DNA of 64,000 nucleotides from Gerris lacustris (GCA_951217055.1 OX578280.1:16097394-16161393), one strand, 5' to 3'. Positions 25,301 through 33,581 are shown, counted from the first letter of the stretch. The notes: generated by a model not told the origin, from the letters alone. Made by a program: numbers and translations.

Positions 25301-28300
25301 GACTTACTCTTAGTAGATAGGCAAAAAAATTATTGCAGAATAACAAACATACACCAATATTGACAAAACACAAACAGCAACACTTAAAAGAGTATAAAAA
25401 CATTAACATTAACGCCCTGGGTCTTCTTTTATCAATTAATTATTGAAAATCGAAGAGGATAATTAAAGAAGTAAAGGATAACTTTGAACCAACCATTTAC
25501 GATTGTCTCTTCTTTCGGTTTTTCTTGATTTGCTTCTTCGTCCTTCTTTATTTCTTTCCCACTATCTTTATTCTCTTTTTCAGATTGTTTCTTTACAGCG
25601 TCTTTCTTTTCCTTAGAAGGTTCTTTCTTTGGATCGACCTCTTCTACTTTCTTGACTTCTTTCTTAACCTCCTTCTTAGCAGGAGGTTTCTTTTCCTTGG
25701 ATTCGTCAGATTTAGTTTCAGAGGCAGAATCCTTTTTTAGATCTTTTAACTCATCTTCTTCAGACAATGCAGTTAGTTTGTTTACTGCAGCAGACTTAGC
25801 TTTTGCAGCTCGGGGAGTCTTGGAAGGTGTAGTTGGAGCACTTTGAATGGCAGGACTTTTCTGAAAATTTAAAATAGTAAACGATGAAAGGTTGTTGGAC
25901 TCTTAAAATAAAAATTAGTTATGATTTAAAAAATAAATTGAAAAAAGTTAATTCAACGATTGCAATTAGTTATGATTAGGGCTCGGATTTGAGCATTATT
26001 CACATTGAAAGAAGCTGTTTGGTGGAATTTTCACCTCCCTAGGACCAACAGAATTTAAATTTATCGAGCATATAAATGCATAAAACCACTGTTTTCAGAA
26101 AAGCATATAAATGCATATTCTTGTGGTTTTTCCTCAAAATGGTTTGTTTTTATTCAAATTCTCCCCCCCCCCCCCACATTCGGGCCCTAACCTTCACGAA
26201 AGCTCAGGCTGCAATTGAAATGAAGGACTTGATGCCATGCGTGACTTTCATAAAAGCCTACATGAGCGTCATTTCTGAGGTCATCCTAAAGTTGGAATCT
26301 CAAGGGATGGAGTTGTTTGAAGTAGTCGCTACATTAAACAGAGTCATCGAAAAAGGCAACTCGTGGCCTGAAAGACTGGAAAAAACCGTGAAAAAAAAAA
26401 TAGGAGTTCGAGCAGGCCTAAAAATCCCAGTTGAAGAGGATTGGACTTGGAGAGGATGCTGCGTGGCGAGTCCGCATTGTCAGAAGATTTGCCAAACTAC
26501 TCTGCACAATATGCAGCATCAGTTAAGTATTTACCTCTCATGTCAATTGACGTCAAAAGACTTTATTGGCCGATTTTAGAAAATCATTTAAAAGTGAAAA
26601 TATAGAAAAAATCTTGATGTACAGACCAATACTAACTACTTCATAGACTTGCCGAATATTGAACATTTTGTAAATAAACTTTTAAACTGTAACTTGTACA
26701 TAAAACTTTCTCATACATATACTTGAAACTTGTGGATGTAGCAGTGTATCATACTTACAATTTGAAAATAACGCTCGTATATAAAGATAAGTTGTAGATT
26801 TTATCGTTAATCTGTCCTCTCTATAGTTATAAACGGTGTTTTTCGAACATATTATATTTAACAGCATATAATGGGTTTTTTCGAGCATATAATCGGTTTT
26901 TCGAGCATATCGATCCGAGCCCTAGTTATGATTTAAAAAAGTTATTACAACAATTGCAATTGTTGACACTAGTTTTCTTTGATAATTTGAAAATCAGTAT
27001 AATTCTGACAGTATACTCAACCACCAGAGTAAAATGGTAGTACTTTCCCAGCAAAGATATTATAATAAGGCAATTTTTATTTATAACCACTGGTTAACCT
27101 TGAATATACACAGCTAAAATGAAGGAGAGAATTGAGACACCAAATTTGCTGTATTTAAATGATTAAGACGTGCGTTCAATACAGTCAAAAGACTGTTAGC
27201 AATCTCTCTTTAAAGTGATAAATAGAATCTACTTAAAAATAAAATCAATAAAAGCAAACCTCTCTTGTTGATCTCCTTAACGCTCTCTTTGGGGTTTCAA
27301 CTTCTTCCACTAATTTTTTAATTTCCTTTTCTTCTTTTTTAGACTCCTTTTCTTCTTTTTTTGAATCCTTTTCTTCTTTCTTAGTATCCTTTTCTTCTTT
27401 TTTAGAATCCTTTTCTTCTTTCTTTGATTCCTTTTCTTCTTTCTTCGATTCCTTTACTTCTTTTTTTGGCTCTTCAGTTTCAGACTTGGGAGCCGGTGTT
27501 TTCTTTGTATCTGTTTTTACTGATGTGCTTGATTTATCAGTGTCATTTTCACCAGGATTCTTATTGTCAGATGAAGCGACATCAGCTTTGGAATTCTCAA
27601 CTGCTTCTGAAAAAAATTAACATTAAAATGAATAAAAATGAACCATTAAAAACACTTTAATGGTCGTTAACTAGCTTATGATATGAATGAATGTAGTCTA
27701 TCATTGTAACTCTTCAAAGGAAACCTTTCTCCCTGCAATTAATTATAATTATTTAAACAAACGCATAAAATAAATCTAAGAAATATAAAAATTGTTTAAC
27801 CTTTTTCTGGTTCGTTATCAGCTTCATCATTCATAGTAAAGTTCTCAGGATCATCTCCTGAATCAGATATTGCCTGTAAGAAATGTAATAAATAAAAACT
27901 TACAGTCTTTACAGAACCCGTGTTTAAAGTAAAAATATCTACCAATTAGTGTGGCACAAAGCTTCGTCACATGAGTATAATAAGATAATAATAATGTGCT
28001 ATAATTGAAGATAACAAATGTGAAATGCATAGAACAAGCTCCATTTTAACTTATTATTATAAAAGTATGACTTAAATAAACAACATCTTCTGCTTGTAAT
28101 AAGTTGTTAAAACAGGCTTATTTAAATACAGTGAAATACGTTTAAGACGAAAACGCTTAAAATGAAAAATCGGTTAACACGAAAAAATATTGCGGTCCCG
28201 ACAAAATACTAGGTATTTTCATACATTTTACTTCTTTTAACACGAAATAAAAATCGCTTAAGACGAAAAGAATTCGCTTCTCGTAACGAAAAAAAAAAAA

Positions 28301-31015
28301 CATATTTAAGCCTTATTTAACACCTTATTATTATTATAATTTTTTTTTATCTCTCCTCTACCCGCGGGCAAGGAAGAGGCGTTTTAACTCCTTGGCCTAT
28401 AAGCGCAACACCTCATATAAACCGGCGATAATGAAGAGGGATCGGAAATAAAAATGAGACCCAGAAAAGAATCTTTTATCTCGGCTTAGAAATACTGACA
28501 CCGAAGGGGTGAGACGAGATGATAATGTTTTCTAAACAACCCCCTCCTGTGACACAGGAGGGGGCTCTTTATCTCTGTGAATAACACCTACTCCACCTTT
28601 TTTGCAATTTGATGCTAAAAAAGACAATACAAAAAAAAAATATCAGATTATTTTCAAAAAATTAAAGTTTTTATTACATTTTTTATTCGGTTTATTATGT
28701 TATATATTAAAAAATAAATATACAATGTATGAATGTTAATTGTATGCATCTTATTAAACAATTTGACATCAGATATTGGCGAGTTATTTTTATTTATTTT
28801 TTTTATGGAACCTTTAACACGAAATTCTTTTAACACGAAAAAATATGTTGGTCCCCTCAGTTTCGTCTTAAACGATTTTCACTGTAGTTAAATAAGATTT
28901 ATTAATTTTTTTTTTAGGATAACTAGGATCAGTCAAAAGTAAAAAAACATTATTTAAGTTTACCGACGTTTTGGAAAATATATTTCCTTATTCAAGGAAA
29001 TGTTGTGAATGATTTTATTTTTGCAGGATAAGTATGCAATGTGGAGGTATAGAGGGGGGGGGGGGGGGGGGGGGGCAACAAGTTTCATATAACACATATT
29101 AAATGGTATCATAAAGATTTCAGAGACCAAAAAGACAAGTGTAGGAAAAAACGTGAAACAGTTATGATGTATAATAAAATTCAAATAATGAACAACAAGT
29201 TTTATAGATGTAATAATTATTAGGGGATTAAAGGTGGGTTCATAGCTAGTGGATACGTAATTGCGGAGGTCCGAAGGGATTCATCTATAGCAACTATTTT
29301 GCGGTGCCGCAGAAAGTTGGTTCCAAACCATCTTTTTTGCGGAGCCGCTTTAAAACCTGTATGAAACCTTCACTTCGTCCTCTTCTTATTTCCTTTCTGT
29401 ATTTATGTTAAAATTGTTATATTATAATATATTTTTATCTGTTCATTTGTTCCTGCATTATTTTTAATTATAATCTGTGTTTTATCTGTGGTTAATCTAC
29501 ATTTTATATCTGAGTTTTACCTTAATCTTGTATTATGTCCATGTTTTTTATATCTGTGCTTATTATATCTGTTCCTACATTATTTTTATTATATACCTAT
29601 TTCTTATTTACATAATAATTCAAGTCCTTATCAATAATCTTATTATATAAGTTTTTTTTTAAGCAAGAGAACTAAATTCAAGAAGAAAACAACGATGTTA
29701 TGATTGGCTTTGTTTATAACCTGACCGAAGATATATTGTTATCTATATAGCCCTCCGCAAATACGTATCCGCTAGCTGTGAACCCACCTTAAGGAAGTGA
29801 CACTGACGTATTAAAAAAAACGGCAAATCTGCCCTATTTGGCCCACCAATTTCTAATTGTCCGATTTACTTGCAATTATTTTAAAATTGTTCCTTTTTAC
29901 ATATTAAAAACGATTCCGGTTGTACAATCTCAGTAAATTCAATAGTTTTTAGTGAAAAGAATACGTAAAAGAGAAGTGTTCAGTGCTGTTTACATAAACA
30001 AAGTATTTTTAACAGCCGCACCGCAACGCTCAATTTCTGAAGAAAAACACCCCTGCTGCATATAGACCAGGTTTAACTTTAGCTAAACAAATACGTAAAA
30101 TGTCACTTTATAAGAAAAGTAAGGGAAGGTTATGGTTAGGTGAAGATTTGTACTTTTCGGCATAACCTTCCTCATTTCCCTAAGAAAGTGACACTTTTAC
30201 GTTTTTCTTTCTTTTTTTTACAAAACACTATTGAATTTACCGAGATGGTACAACCGGAATCGTTTTTAATATGTAAAAAGGAACAGTTTAAAAAAAATTG
30301 CAAGTAAATCGGACAAATAGAAATAGGTGGGAAAAATAGTGCAGATATTTCTTAATATTAACAATATAAAGTATTATTATTATTAATATATGTAATTGCC
30401 TAAATGTGGTTATAAACTAAAAATAGAAGGTATAACAACAAGATTACTTAACTATTTTACTCATATAAATAGTTTTTAAGTGATATTAATGTCGCATTAA
30501 TAGTTATTTGTTTTCCTTATCGGTACCTTTATCTTACGGGAAATGAAGGACAATCAACTAGACAGGCCTAAACTTAAAAATTACAAGGTCACAAACTTGT
30601 TAAATAAAAAGTAGATAGTAAATGAATTAAAATGTACTAAGTTTAAATTGAATTTGTGCAGAGGAGAGGCCGTAAACAATAATTATCCAGTTATCTTAAA
30701 ATATTAAGCGGGCGGTAATAGAAGATAGGTATTTGCAAGGCAAAACGGTAAAAGCCGCCATTACGGCAATATAGGCTTGTCTTCCAGAGTCAGAATGACC
30801 AGGTATCATCACAAAACAATTAACTTTCATTATAAAACTATAATTGAACGGAATAAAAGTCTATTTAGAGTAAAGAATAAATTAAATGTTTAACAAACCT
30901 TGCGTAGTCTTTTGACTAAAGCAACCTTCGGGCCGACATGAGCTAATTTCCGTTTCTTCAGTTCTGTTTTTAACTCGTCGACAGTAAGATCACCGACTTT
31001 CATTTGGTTCTTCAT
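9237..31015 (-). CDS. Saf-B: SAFB-like scaffold attachment factor, 15 coding exons, 810 aa
   Basis: SAFB/SLTM-family proteins bind nuclear RNA and matrix-attachment DNA and affect transcription and splicing. Exons on the minus strand, 5' to 3': 31015-30899, 27873-27801, 27606-27260, 25860-25490, 24887-24850, 23982-23582, 22774-22747, 18686-18620, 17044-17016, 16012-15921, 14766-14617, 14149-14002, 12886-12772, 11572-11336, 9456-9237 (TAA). All junctions have AG/GT borders and matching phases. Order: SAP motif (about residues 10-38), Lys/Glu-rich low complexity (about 90-300), acidic Asp/Glu patch (about 390-415), RRM (about 497-571), Lys/Asp-rich linker, Arg-rich stretch, Glu/Arg coiled region (about 660-740), Arg/Gly/Tyr/Gln-rich tail. 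Domain order matches SAFB; the length is a little below mammalian SAFB. The exon 4 donor is the weakest call. An alternative, longer 3' end is possible. Confidence 0.85.
9953..10229 (+). repeat. Dispersed repeat, copy 1 (pairs with 42463-42726)
   Basis: Shares GCAGAAGGTTGAAAC, TGTAGTTTTTAAGATATGTT, GACAGACACGGAACC and CACATAGCTTCCGTTACC in the same order and orientation with 42463-42726. No coding frame is seen. Class unknown. It lies just downstream, in transcription direction, of SAFB-like exon 14. Confidence 0.7.
10601..11113. mobile_element. Foldback MITE with ~150-bp inverted arms
   Basis: AGTGATGGCTGATAAGGTGT (10601) is mirrored by ACACCTTATCAGCCATCACT (to 11113). The arms continue through the TGACTGAGGATGACTCTACT segment and a second inner inverted pair (ATTTGATAGCTTTAAACA). 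It lies in the intron between SAFB-like exons 14 and 15. Confidence 0.75.
11336..11572 (-). CDS. Saf-B: SAFB-like exon 14, Glu/Arg coiled-coil region
   Basis: 237 bp between TTTCAG and ATGAG|GTAACA. Encodes a continuous charged helix with repeats such as [18 protein letters not shown]. This Glu/Arg-rich block is a hallmark of SAFB/SLTM after the RRM and serves protein-protein contacts in known members. Confidence 0.85.
12284..12461. mobile_element. hAT-type terminal fragment
   Basis: The minus strand begins CAGGGGTTCTCAACCTTTTT followed by GACACTGCGACCCCC, the well-known end of many hAT elements. The other end is not identifiable. The left side runs into CCGGGGGCCCCCGG and a C-run at about 12305. 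Confidence 0.55.
12772..12886 (-). CDS. Saf-B: SAFB-like exon 13, Arg-rich
   Basis: 115 bp between CTGTTGTAG and GAAG|GTATAG. Encodes [18 protein letters not shown], then [16 protein letters not shown]. It begins the Arg/Glu-rich C-terminal half and leaves two bases. Confidence 0.75.
13312..13381. repeat. (TA)n microsatellite, ~70 bp
   Basis: Uninterrupted TA dinucleotide run inside the piggyBac-like element. Confidence 0.95.
13380..13464 (-). pseudogene. Possible C-terminal Cys-rich remnant of a piggyBac transposase
   Basis: The minus strand reads [20 protein letters not shown] followed by CN, a C-x2-C-x2-C..C-x2-C pattern like the zinc-binding tail of piggyBac transposases. The frame then runs into a long (TA)n tract, so the rest is lost. 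The TTAA-flanked context supports the call. Confidence 0.4.
14002..14149 (-). CDS. Saf-B: SAFB-like exon 12, Lys/Asp-rich linker
   Basis: 148 bp between TTTCTTCAG and TTAG|GTCAGT. Reads [18 protein letters not shown] and later [16 protein letters not shown]. Highly basic segment directly after the RRM, as in SAFB proteins. Confidence 0.75.
14617..14766 (-). CDS. Saf-B: SAFB-like exon 11: second half of the RRM
   Basis: 150 bp, phase 0 at both ends. Reads [20 protein letters not shown] and ends [25 protein letters not shown] is the RNP1 strand (consensus K/R-G-F-G-F-V), here with Gln-Cys in place of the usual basic/aromatic residues, as is typical of the divergent SAFB RRM. The helix DAMACVKAL and last strand ITVKI complete the fold. 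Confidence 0.85.
15104..15864. mobile_element. PIF/Harbinger-like MITE with TTA duplication
   Basis: Inverted ends AGGCAGAAATACACATGCTA and TAGCATGTGTATTTCCGCCT are flanked by TTA at 15101-15103 and 15865-15867. A 3-bp TTA/TAA duplication is typical of PIF/Harbinger. Internal motifs (CATGCTAGT, AGCTCGC) are repeated near both ends. It lies within the RRM-splitting intron. Confidence 0.75.
15921..16012 (-). CDS. Saf-B: SAFB-like exon 10: first half of the RRM
   Basis: Reads [15 protein letters not shown] then [21 protein letters not shown] is the RNP2 strand of an RNA-recognition motif and the A-x-L-K-x-x-F pattern is the first RRM helix. Bounded by ATTGCAG and GGAAAG|GTAATA, phase 0 at its end. 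Confidence 0.85.
16093..16597. mobile_element. MITE with an internal 37-bp minisatellite
   Basis: The ends AGGCCCACTTACACATTGG and its counterpart (CCAATCTAAGTATAAATGGG, then CCT) are inverted repeats with AAA/TAAA flanks. The interior is a tandem array. Confidence 0.75.
16184..16562 (+). repeat. 37-bp tandem repeat, ~10 copies
   Basis: Unit: ACTAAACACATGGTGTCCAC plus ATGGGTTTAGTGGTTTT. Copies differ by single bases (ATATTGTG, TTTCGTGG) and one 3-base insertion. The array fills a MITE in the intron upstream of SAFB-like exon 10. Confidence 0.9.
17016..17044 (-). CDS. Saf-B: SAFB-like microexon 9 (29 bp)
   Basis: Bounded by TTTATAG and CAAAG|GTATTG. Encodes [10 protein letters not shown]. 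It gives the right phase into the RRM exon. Confidence 0.55.
17045..18619. other. AT-rich intron, no feature recognised
   Basis: Intron between SAFB-like exons 8 and 9. Contains poly-T/poly-A tracts (for example about 18152-18187) and no repeat or open frame that I can support. Confidence 0.5.
18620..18686 (-). CDS. Saf-B: SAFB-like exon 8 (67 bp)
   Basis: Bounded by CCATATAG and ACCAG|GTGCGT. Encodes [16 protein letters not shown] and a short Lys/Glu tail. Phase continuous with the 28-bp exon before it and the 29-bp exon after it. Confidence 0.6.
18687..20328. other. Intronic sequence, no feature recognised
   Basis: Part of the large intron between SAFB-like exons 7 and 8. A ~100-codon plus-strand frame near 19880 has no ATG start and no recognisable motif, so it is not called. 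Otherwise AT-rich. Confidence 0.4.
20329..20847. mobile_element. Non-autonomous hAT-like element
   Basis: Inverted ends CAGGGTTGTGGTCCACAT and ATATGAACCACAACCCTG are hAT-like, but no matching 8-bp flank duplication is seen (GTAAAATA against CTTTAAAG). The interior is non-coding. Confidence 0.55.
21105..22309. mobile_element. pogo/Tigger-like element with a nested mariner pseudogene
   Basis: CAGGAATCTCTCATTATC after TA and GATAAAGAGAGATTACTG before TA form inverted ends with TA duplications. The interior from about 21355 to 22130 is a degraded mariner-type transposase copy, a second element inside the first. Both lie in the intron between SAFB-like exons 7 and 8. Confidence 0.65.
21440..22103 (+). 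pseudogene. Degraded mariner-type transposase
   Basis: Broken plus-strand frames read [20 protein letters not shown] (N-terminal DNA-binding start), then [14 protein letters not shown], and later [11 protein letters not shown], a damaged form of the SPDLAPCDFFLWG block that carries the third catalytic Asp. It is the same family as the copy at 57868-58441. Several frameshifts and stops. Confidence 0.6.
22747..22774 (-). CDS. Saf-B: SAFB-like microexon 7 (28 bp)
   Basis: Bounded by TTTCTTGCAG and AAAAG|GTATAA. Encodes VSDKPEEGK plus one base. Phase fits exons 6 and 8. Very short exons rest mostly on phase and splice signals. Confidence 0.55.
22922..23502 (-). repeat. Dispersed ~560-bp repeat, copy A (in SAFB-like intron 6)
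   Basis: Homologous end to end with 34479-35034, in the same orientation. Both start AATAGTACATTACG, share GTGTGGAGTTTGCACCCGAG and end TTTTGTATCAATCGTAGATA. The minus strand of both holds the start of a frame (MSDLSDYDE here). Copy A also has a near-perfect palindrome at 23345-23392 centred on CCTAGG. Class uncertain. Confidence 0.75.
23582..23982 (-). CDS. Saf-B: SAFB-like exon 6, Lys/Glu-rich then acidic patch
   Basis: 401 bp between TTGGTAG and GGG|GTATGT. It begins [13 protein letters not shown] and passes through an [19 protein letters not shown] acidic patch, then a Ser/Thr/Lys segment with SKKQRR, a possible nuclear localisation signal. Leaves in phase 0. Confidence 0.8.
24122..24757. 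mobile_element. hAT-type element with perfect 8-bp duplication AATATTAC
   Basis: TAGCGTTGGGA at the left is mirrored by TCCCAACTCTA at the right. AATATTAC flanks both ends (24114-24121 and 24758-24765). The interior has repeated ATTCGAATG motifs and no transposase. It lies between SAFB-like exons 5 and 6. Confidence 0.85.
24850..24887 (-). CDS. Saf-B: SAFB-like microexon 5 (38 bp)
   Basis: Bounded by CTAACAG and GCTG|GTGAGT, an ideal donor. In frame it reads [13 protein letters not shown], which looks like a folded, non-repetitive segment between low-complexity stretches. Only one of three frames is open and it fits both neighbours. Confidence 0.65.
25490..25860 (-). CDS. Saf-B: SAFB-like exon 4, Lys/Glu-rich
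   Basis: Starts after TTTTCAG at 25861 with [18 protein letters not shown], then an acidic/basic low-complexity stretch ending [13 protein letters not shown] strong-looking donor (ATC|GTAAAT at 25501) would put the next exon out of frame. The donor TTG|GTTCAA at 25490 restores the frame into the 38-bp exon 5, so that boundary is chosen on phase. Confidence 0.7.
25977..26924 (+). mobile_element. hAT element with 8-bp duplication GTTATGAT and transposase remnant
   Basis: TAGGGCTCGGATT at the left pairs with ATCCGAGCCCTA at the right. GTTATGAT is duplicated at 25969-25976 and 26925-26932. The plus strand contains a broken transposase C-terminus. It lies in the intron between SAFB-like exons 3 and 4. 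Confidence 0.85.
26180..26640 (+). pseudogene. hAT-type transposase C-terminal remnant
   Basis: Reads [20 protein letters not shown], later [20 protein letters not shown], then after a frameshift [20 protein letters not shown]. The last block matches the 'SxDVERSFSxYK' region of the hAT dimerisation domain, and the middle matches the 'KLESQGxxLxDVVxxLN' helix seen in insect hAT-like proteins. Frameshifted and stop-containing, so not functional. Confidence 0.6.
27260..27606 (-). CDS. Saf-B: SAFB-like exon 3 with hexapeptide KKEEK(D/E)(S/T) repeats
   Basis: 347 bp between TTTCAG and GAG|GTTTGC. After a Ser/Thr/Pro linker the exon contains about six tandem 18-bp units encoding variants of SKKEEK (about 27325-27450), then [15 protein letters not shown]. 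The unit is a coding minisatellite, so copy number may vary between individuals. The charged repeat is expected to be disordered or a single helix. Confidence 0.75.
27801..27873 (-). CDS. Saf-B: SAFB-like exon 2, acidic linker
   Basis: 73 bp between CTTACAG and AAAG|GTTAAA. It reads [18 protein letters not shown] and is acidic, as in the segment after the SAP motif of this family. Enters in phase 0 and leaves one base. Confidence 0.7.
28129..28884. mobile_element. Non-autonomous pogo/Tigger-like element
   Basis: CAGTGAAATACGTTTAAGAC after TA and GTCTTAAACGATTTTCACTG before TA. Internal 'TTTAACACGAAA' motifs repeat near both ends. No open frame. Lies in SAFB-like intron 1. Confidence 0.75.
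29056..29079 (+). repeat. Poly-G run
   Basis: About 22 consecutive G residues, a potential assembly problem spot and G-quadruplex former. Confidence 0.9.
29232..29789. mobile_element. PIF/Harbinger-like MITE with TAA duplication
   Basis: AGGTGGGTTCATAGCTAGTG and CGCTAGCTGTGAACCCACCT are inverted ends flanked by TAA at 29229-29231 and 29790-29792. Inner arms continue with GGATACGTA and TGCGGAGG. Non-coding. Confidence 0.8.
29827..30349. mobile_element. Foldback MITE with ~120-bp inverted arms
   Basis: The left arm includes AACGATTCCGGTTGTACAAT and the right arm ATGGTACAACCGGAATCGTT. Pairing extends outwards through TCCGATTTACTTGCAAT and its complement. Lies in SAFB-like intron 1, 38 bp after the previous MITE. 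Confidence 0.7.
30899..31015 (-). CDS. Saf-B: SAFB-like exon 1: start codon and SAP DNA-binding motif
   Basis: The ATG at 31015-31013 opens 39 codons ending at CGCAAG|GTTTGT (phase 0). The SAP helix-turn-helix is seen as [15 protein letters not shown], a short turn with VGPK, then LVKRL, matching the bipartite SAP pattern (Leu, then G-x-K, then LxxRL). The preceding TTTTCTATAG at 31031-31022 is also a plausible acceptor, so a 5' non-coding exon may lie upstream. Confidence 0.85.
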
Positions 31016-31760
31016 TGTGATCTATAGAAAACTAACAGACTTATAACACATTCAACAAATAATAGTTCAAGAGTAAAAAGCCGCATGCACGCGTTCCTCT
31101 TTAGTAAGTGAAGTGTAATAAATTAAATAATTAAACCGATGAAGATCGAACCCAAAATGAAAATGGCCCCCAATATGGCAACGAACTTAACTGTACAGTG
31201 TTACCAATTGCTCAAAATTGTTAGTTGGCAATTTGTCTAATATAAGATATAAAAAAAATAATTTTGGTCCCCTTAAAATAAATTAACAACGGGTTAAACA
31301 GGTTTTGCATCAGGGATACTCAATTTCTTTTTATTCTTATTTTTATAATTAATTCTAATTTATTAAATCTAGAATGTTGCCAATCTGAGCAACCTACAAA
31401 CAGTTGAAGTTCATAACTTATAACCAACCCCCTTTCGTTCTATATTATGTAATGGGAATTTTTCTGGTTGCCTTGGATATTTTTTTGGCAAAAAAAAATT
31501 AAAAAACTTACTTAAAATCAGTATTGATTGGGATTTTATAAAAAATCAACATCTATCCAGAGAAAAAGAAAATAAAAAGTTCAAAAAATCAATAAATAAA
31601 AGGGTTAAAATTTGATTTCTCATAAAAGTAGAATGATTGCATTTAACCCAACATGTTAACTGTAAATTACATTAATAACTAAACTAAATTATTACTGAAT
31701 AATTGATATAATCCTAGTTTAACGATGAATTAATTTGATTTAAATTAAAATTTAAACGTT
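31016..31760. other. 5' flank of the SAFB-like gene
   Basis: This should contain the promoter and 5' UTR of the SAFB-like gene. The stretch 31080-31200 is less AT-rich than its surroundings (CGCATGCACGCG) and is the likeliest start region. I see no convincing TATA box, open frame or repeat. The rest is AT-rich and unassigned. Confidence 0.3.
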
Positions 31761-31761
31761 C

Positions 31762-32093
31762 CGTAGTATGAATACTACCAAAAACTTTTAAAAATTGAAT
31801 TTCTAAGTGATTGTACTAAGTACAGGTACTAATTGAGTACTTTATAATTACAAGCGTATTTCTCGGTCTAGTTCTACTGTCGTTTGTTGACTTCTAAGAT
31901 TTGTAGAAAAAATTTGAAAGCTTAATTCGGGATTAGGTATCGATATCGTCAGAGGAAATTATTCATCAGTGTAGCTTAATTGGTTAGAGCTCCCGCACAC
32001 TGGAAATGAGGGGGAGGTCCGTGGTTCAAGTCCCAGAAGTCTATTTTTCTCTGTCTGTCTCCCTTTGTAAATAGTAATTATAATTTGATTTAA
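31762..32093 (+). repeat. Dispersed repeat carrying a tRNA-like module, copy 2
   Basis: Inverted homologue of 2860-3218. Shared blocks include TACAGGTACTAATTG, TTTCTCGGTCTAGTTCTA, TTGACTTCTAAGATTTGT and, after the tRNA-like part, TTTTTCTCTGTCTGT. The tRNA-like part (about 31969-32042) keeps TAGCTTAATTGG (A box) and GGTTCAAGTCC (B box) and the loop CTGGAAA, but its stems are more damaged than in copy 1. Confidence 0.7.
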
Positions 32094-32381
32094 GATGAAA
32101 TCTCAATTAAATCATATATCTAGCATTTCTAAAAAAAACTAATTACTAATGTAATAAGCACTCCAAAAAGTCTTTACTACTCAAAAGAACTACTAAAAAC
32201 TAACTAACAAAAAAATCTTAGTAACTCACTAAAACTTAAAAAAAAAAACTAACAACTAATAAACATAAAAAATCTTAACCACTCTCTAGAACTACTAAAC
32301 TAAACTAAAACCTAACTACCTTTCTTTTACGACTTTTGCAAGAAATAAAATGAGTTATTTGAAATATGTGTAAATGTTTAC

Positions 32382-32456
32382 CCTCAGGGCAAATACATTA
32401 GAAGCCTTCTTATCTGGTCTTACTTCAATTACCCCATCGGTTAACCACCGAGGTTT
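32382..32456 (-). CDS. Probable next exon downstream of the THAP exon
   Basis: 75 bp, open in the frame KPRWLTDGVIEVRPDKK then ASNVFALR. The donor is GAGG|GTAAAC at 32382/32381. Two acceptors are possible: CCAG at 32462 or GTCAG at 32457. Only the second gives phase 0, as needed after the THAP exon. The peptide is non-repetitive and coding-like, but I do not recognise it. Confidence 0.4.
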
Positions 32457-32960
32457 CTGACCTGGTAAAAAGTCTGTTCACCCCTTAAAGCAAGGTTGAC
32501 ACCTGTTTGTTGAAATATTGCTGTGCCGTGTACAGTAATATTTTAAAAGTATTATATCTCTAGTTTTATTGAATTTGGTTTCACCAGCCATTTTGTTATT
32601 CGGACATGGGTTTGACCAAGGCAGCCATTTAAGAGGACTCCCATTGTAATGGGTTTTAACTTATTAAATTCATTATATAGTAAATGTCTTGATATTATAA
32701 ATTTGATAATTATCATATAGCATTAAAATTTGTTTTTATTTTTCATAATCTCATGCTTTGTCAGAGGTGTTATCTTACACCTCCGATTCATAATCCAACT
32801 TTATTAATTAGTGGTTTATGTAGTGTACATAGACCATTGTGATCCATAATTATAATTTTACATAATTGCATTGACTGATTTGAAAATTACATTAGTCGCG
32901 TTTCAATAAAAAAAGTTGAAATAAGTGTGGGGCCCTTGACTACCTGCTGAGTCTACCTTA

Positions 32961-33192
32961 GGCTACGGGCACACCGGAGCTACCTCGCTTGGAGCCTAGT
33001 GGCTTGGTGAGTCGCCATGTAGAACAGAATGGACTGTTCGCCTAGCGACTCGATAGGTAACGTGCCTAGTAATCAAGTGCGCGGTGTGACCGGTCTCGTA
33101 TGTTCTAGAAGGTTGGTTCACATGGATTACACGCCTGGCGACTCACCAAGCCACTAGACTCCAAGCGAGGTAGCTCCGGTGTGGCCGCAGCC
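32961..33192. mobile_element. PIF/Harbinger-like MITE with ~55-bp inverted ends, TTA duplication
   Basis: GGCTACGGGCACACCGGAGC and GCTCCGGTGTGGCCGCAGCC begin long inverted arms that run through CTCGCTTGGAG and TTGGTGAGTCGCC. TTA flanks at 32958-32960 and 33193-33195. 232 bp, GC-rich against its surroundings. Confidence 0.85.
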
Positions 33193-33250
33193 TTAGGGTG
33201 TTATTTAATGCTACAAAGAATTATTTAAATATTATTTCGGACAACTGTAA

Positions 33251-33581
33251 GGCCAGGCGCACACTGGAGACAAAACAGTCTACAGATTGTTTCCGAACTG
33301 TCTTCGTTGTGTCTGCCTTGTCACACTAGTGTTGCTACAGCCTTGCACACTGGAGGCAAGACTGTTGCATATCTCGTATCCAGCGAAATGGATCTCATGG
33401 ATATTGCTGTGATTTGTGCATAACAATCTGCGGACAGAAATGTGTCGGGACACCTGCTGGAGGACTCTTTTGCCTTGCACCAGTATTTGCCTCCAGAGTA
33501 CTTACTCCCTTATACAGTATAAGCCCTTGAGGTAGCGACAAAACTGTCAGTGGGCAAAAAGACTCCTGTGAGCGCCTGGCC
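33251..33581. mobile_element. PIF/Harbinger-like MITE, TAA duplication
   Basis: GGCCAGGCGCACACTGGAG and CTCCTGTGAGCGCCTGGCC are inverted ends with TAA at 33248-33250 and 33582-33584. A ~66-codon minus-strand frame inside is not supported by any motif. Confidence 0.85.

Noticed and set aside
25501..25860. Stronger-looking donor ATC|GTAAAT as the end of SAFB-like exon 4
   Set aside because: It leaves phase 0, which makes both exon 5 and exon 6 hit stops. The donor at 25490 keeps the frame through the rest of the gene.
27424..27660. Plus-strand Leu-rich frame resembling a membrane protein
   Set aside because: It is the antisense of the KKEEK coding repeat in SAFB-like exon 3.
33280..33480. 66-codon minus-strand frame (MQGKRVLQQVSRHISVRRLL...)
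   Set aside because: Entirely inside the TAA-flanked MITE at 33251-33581, with no motif.
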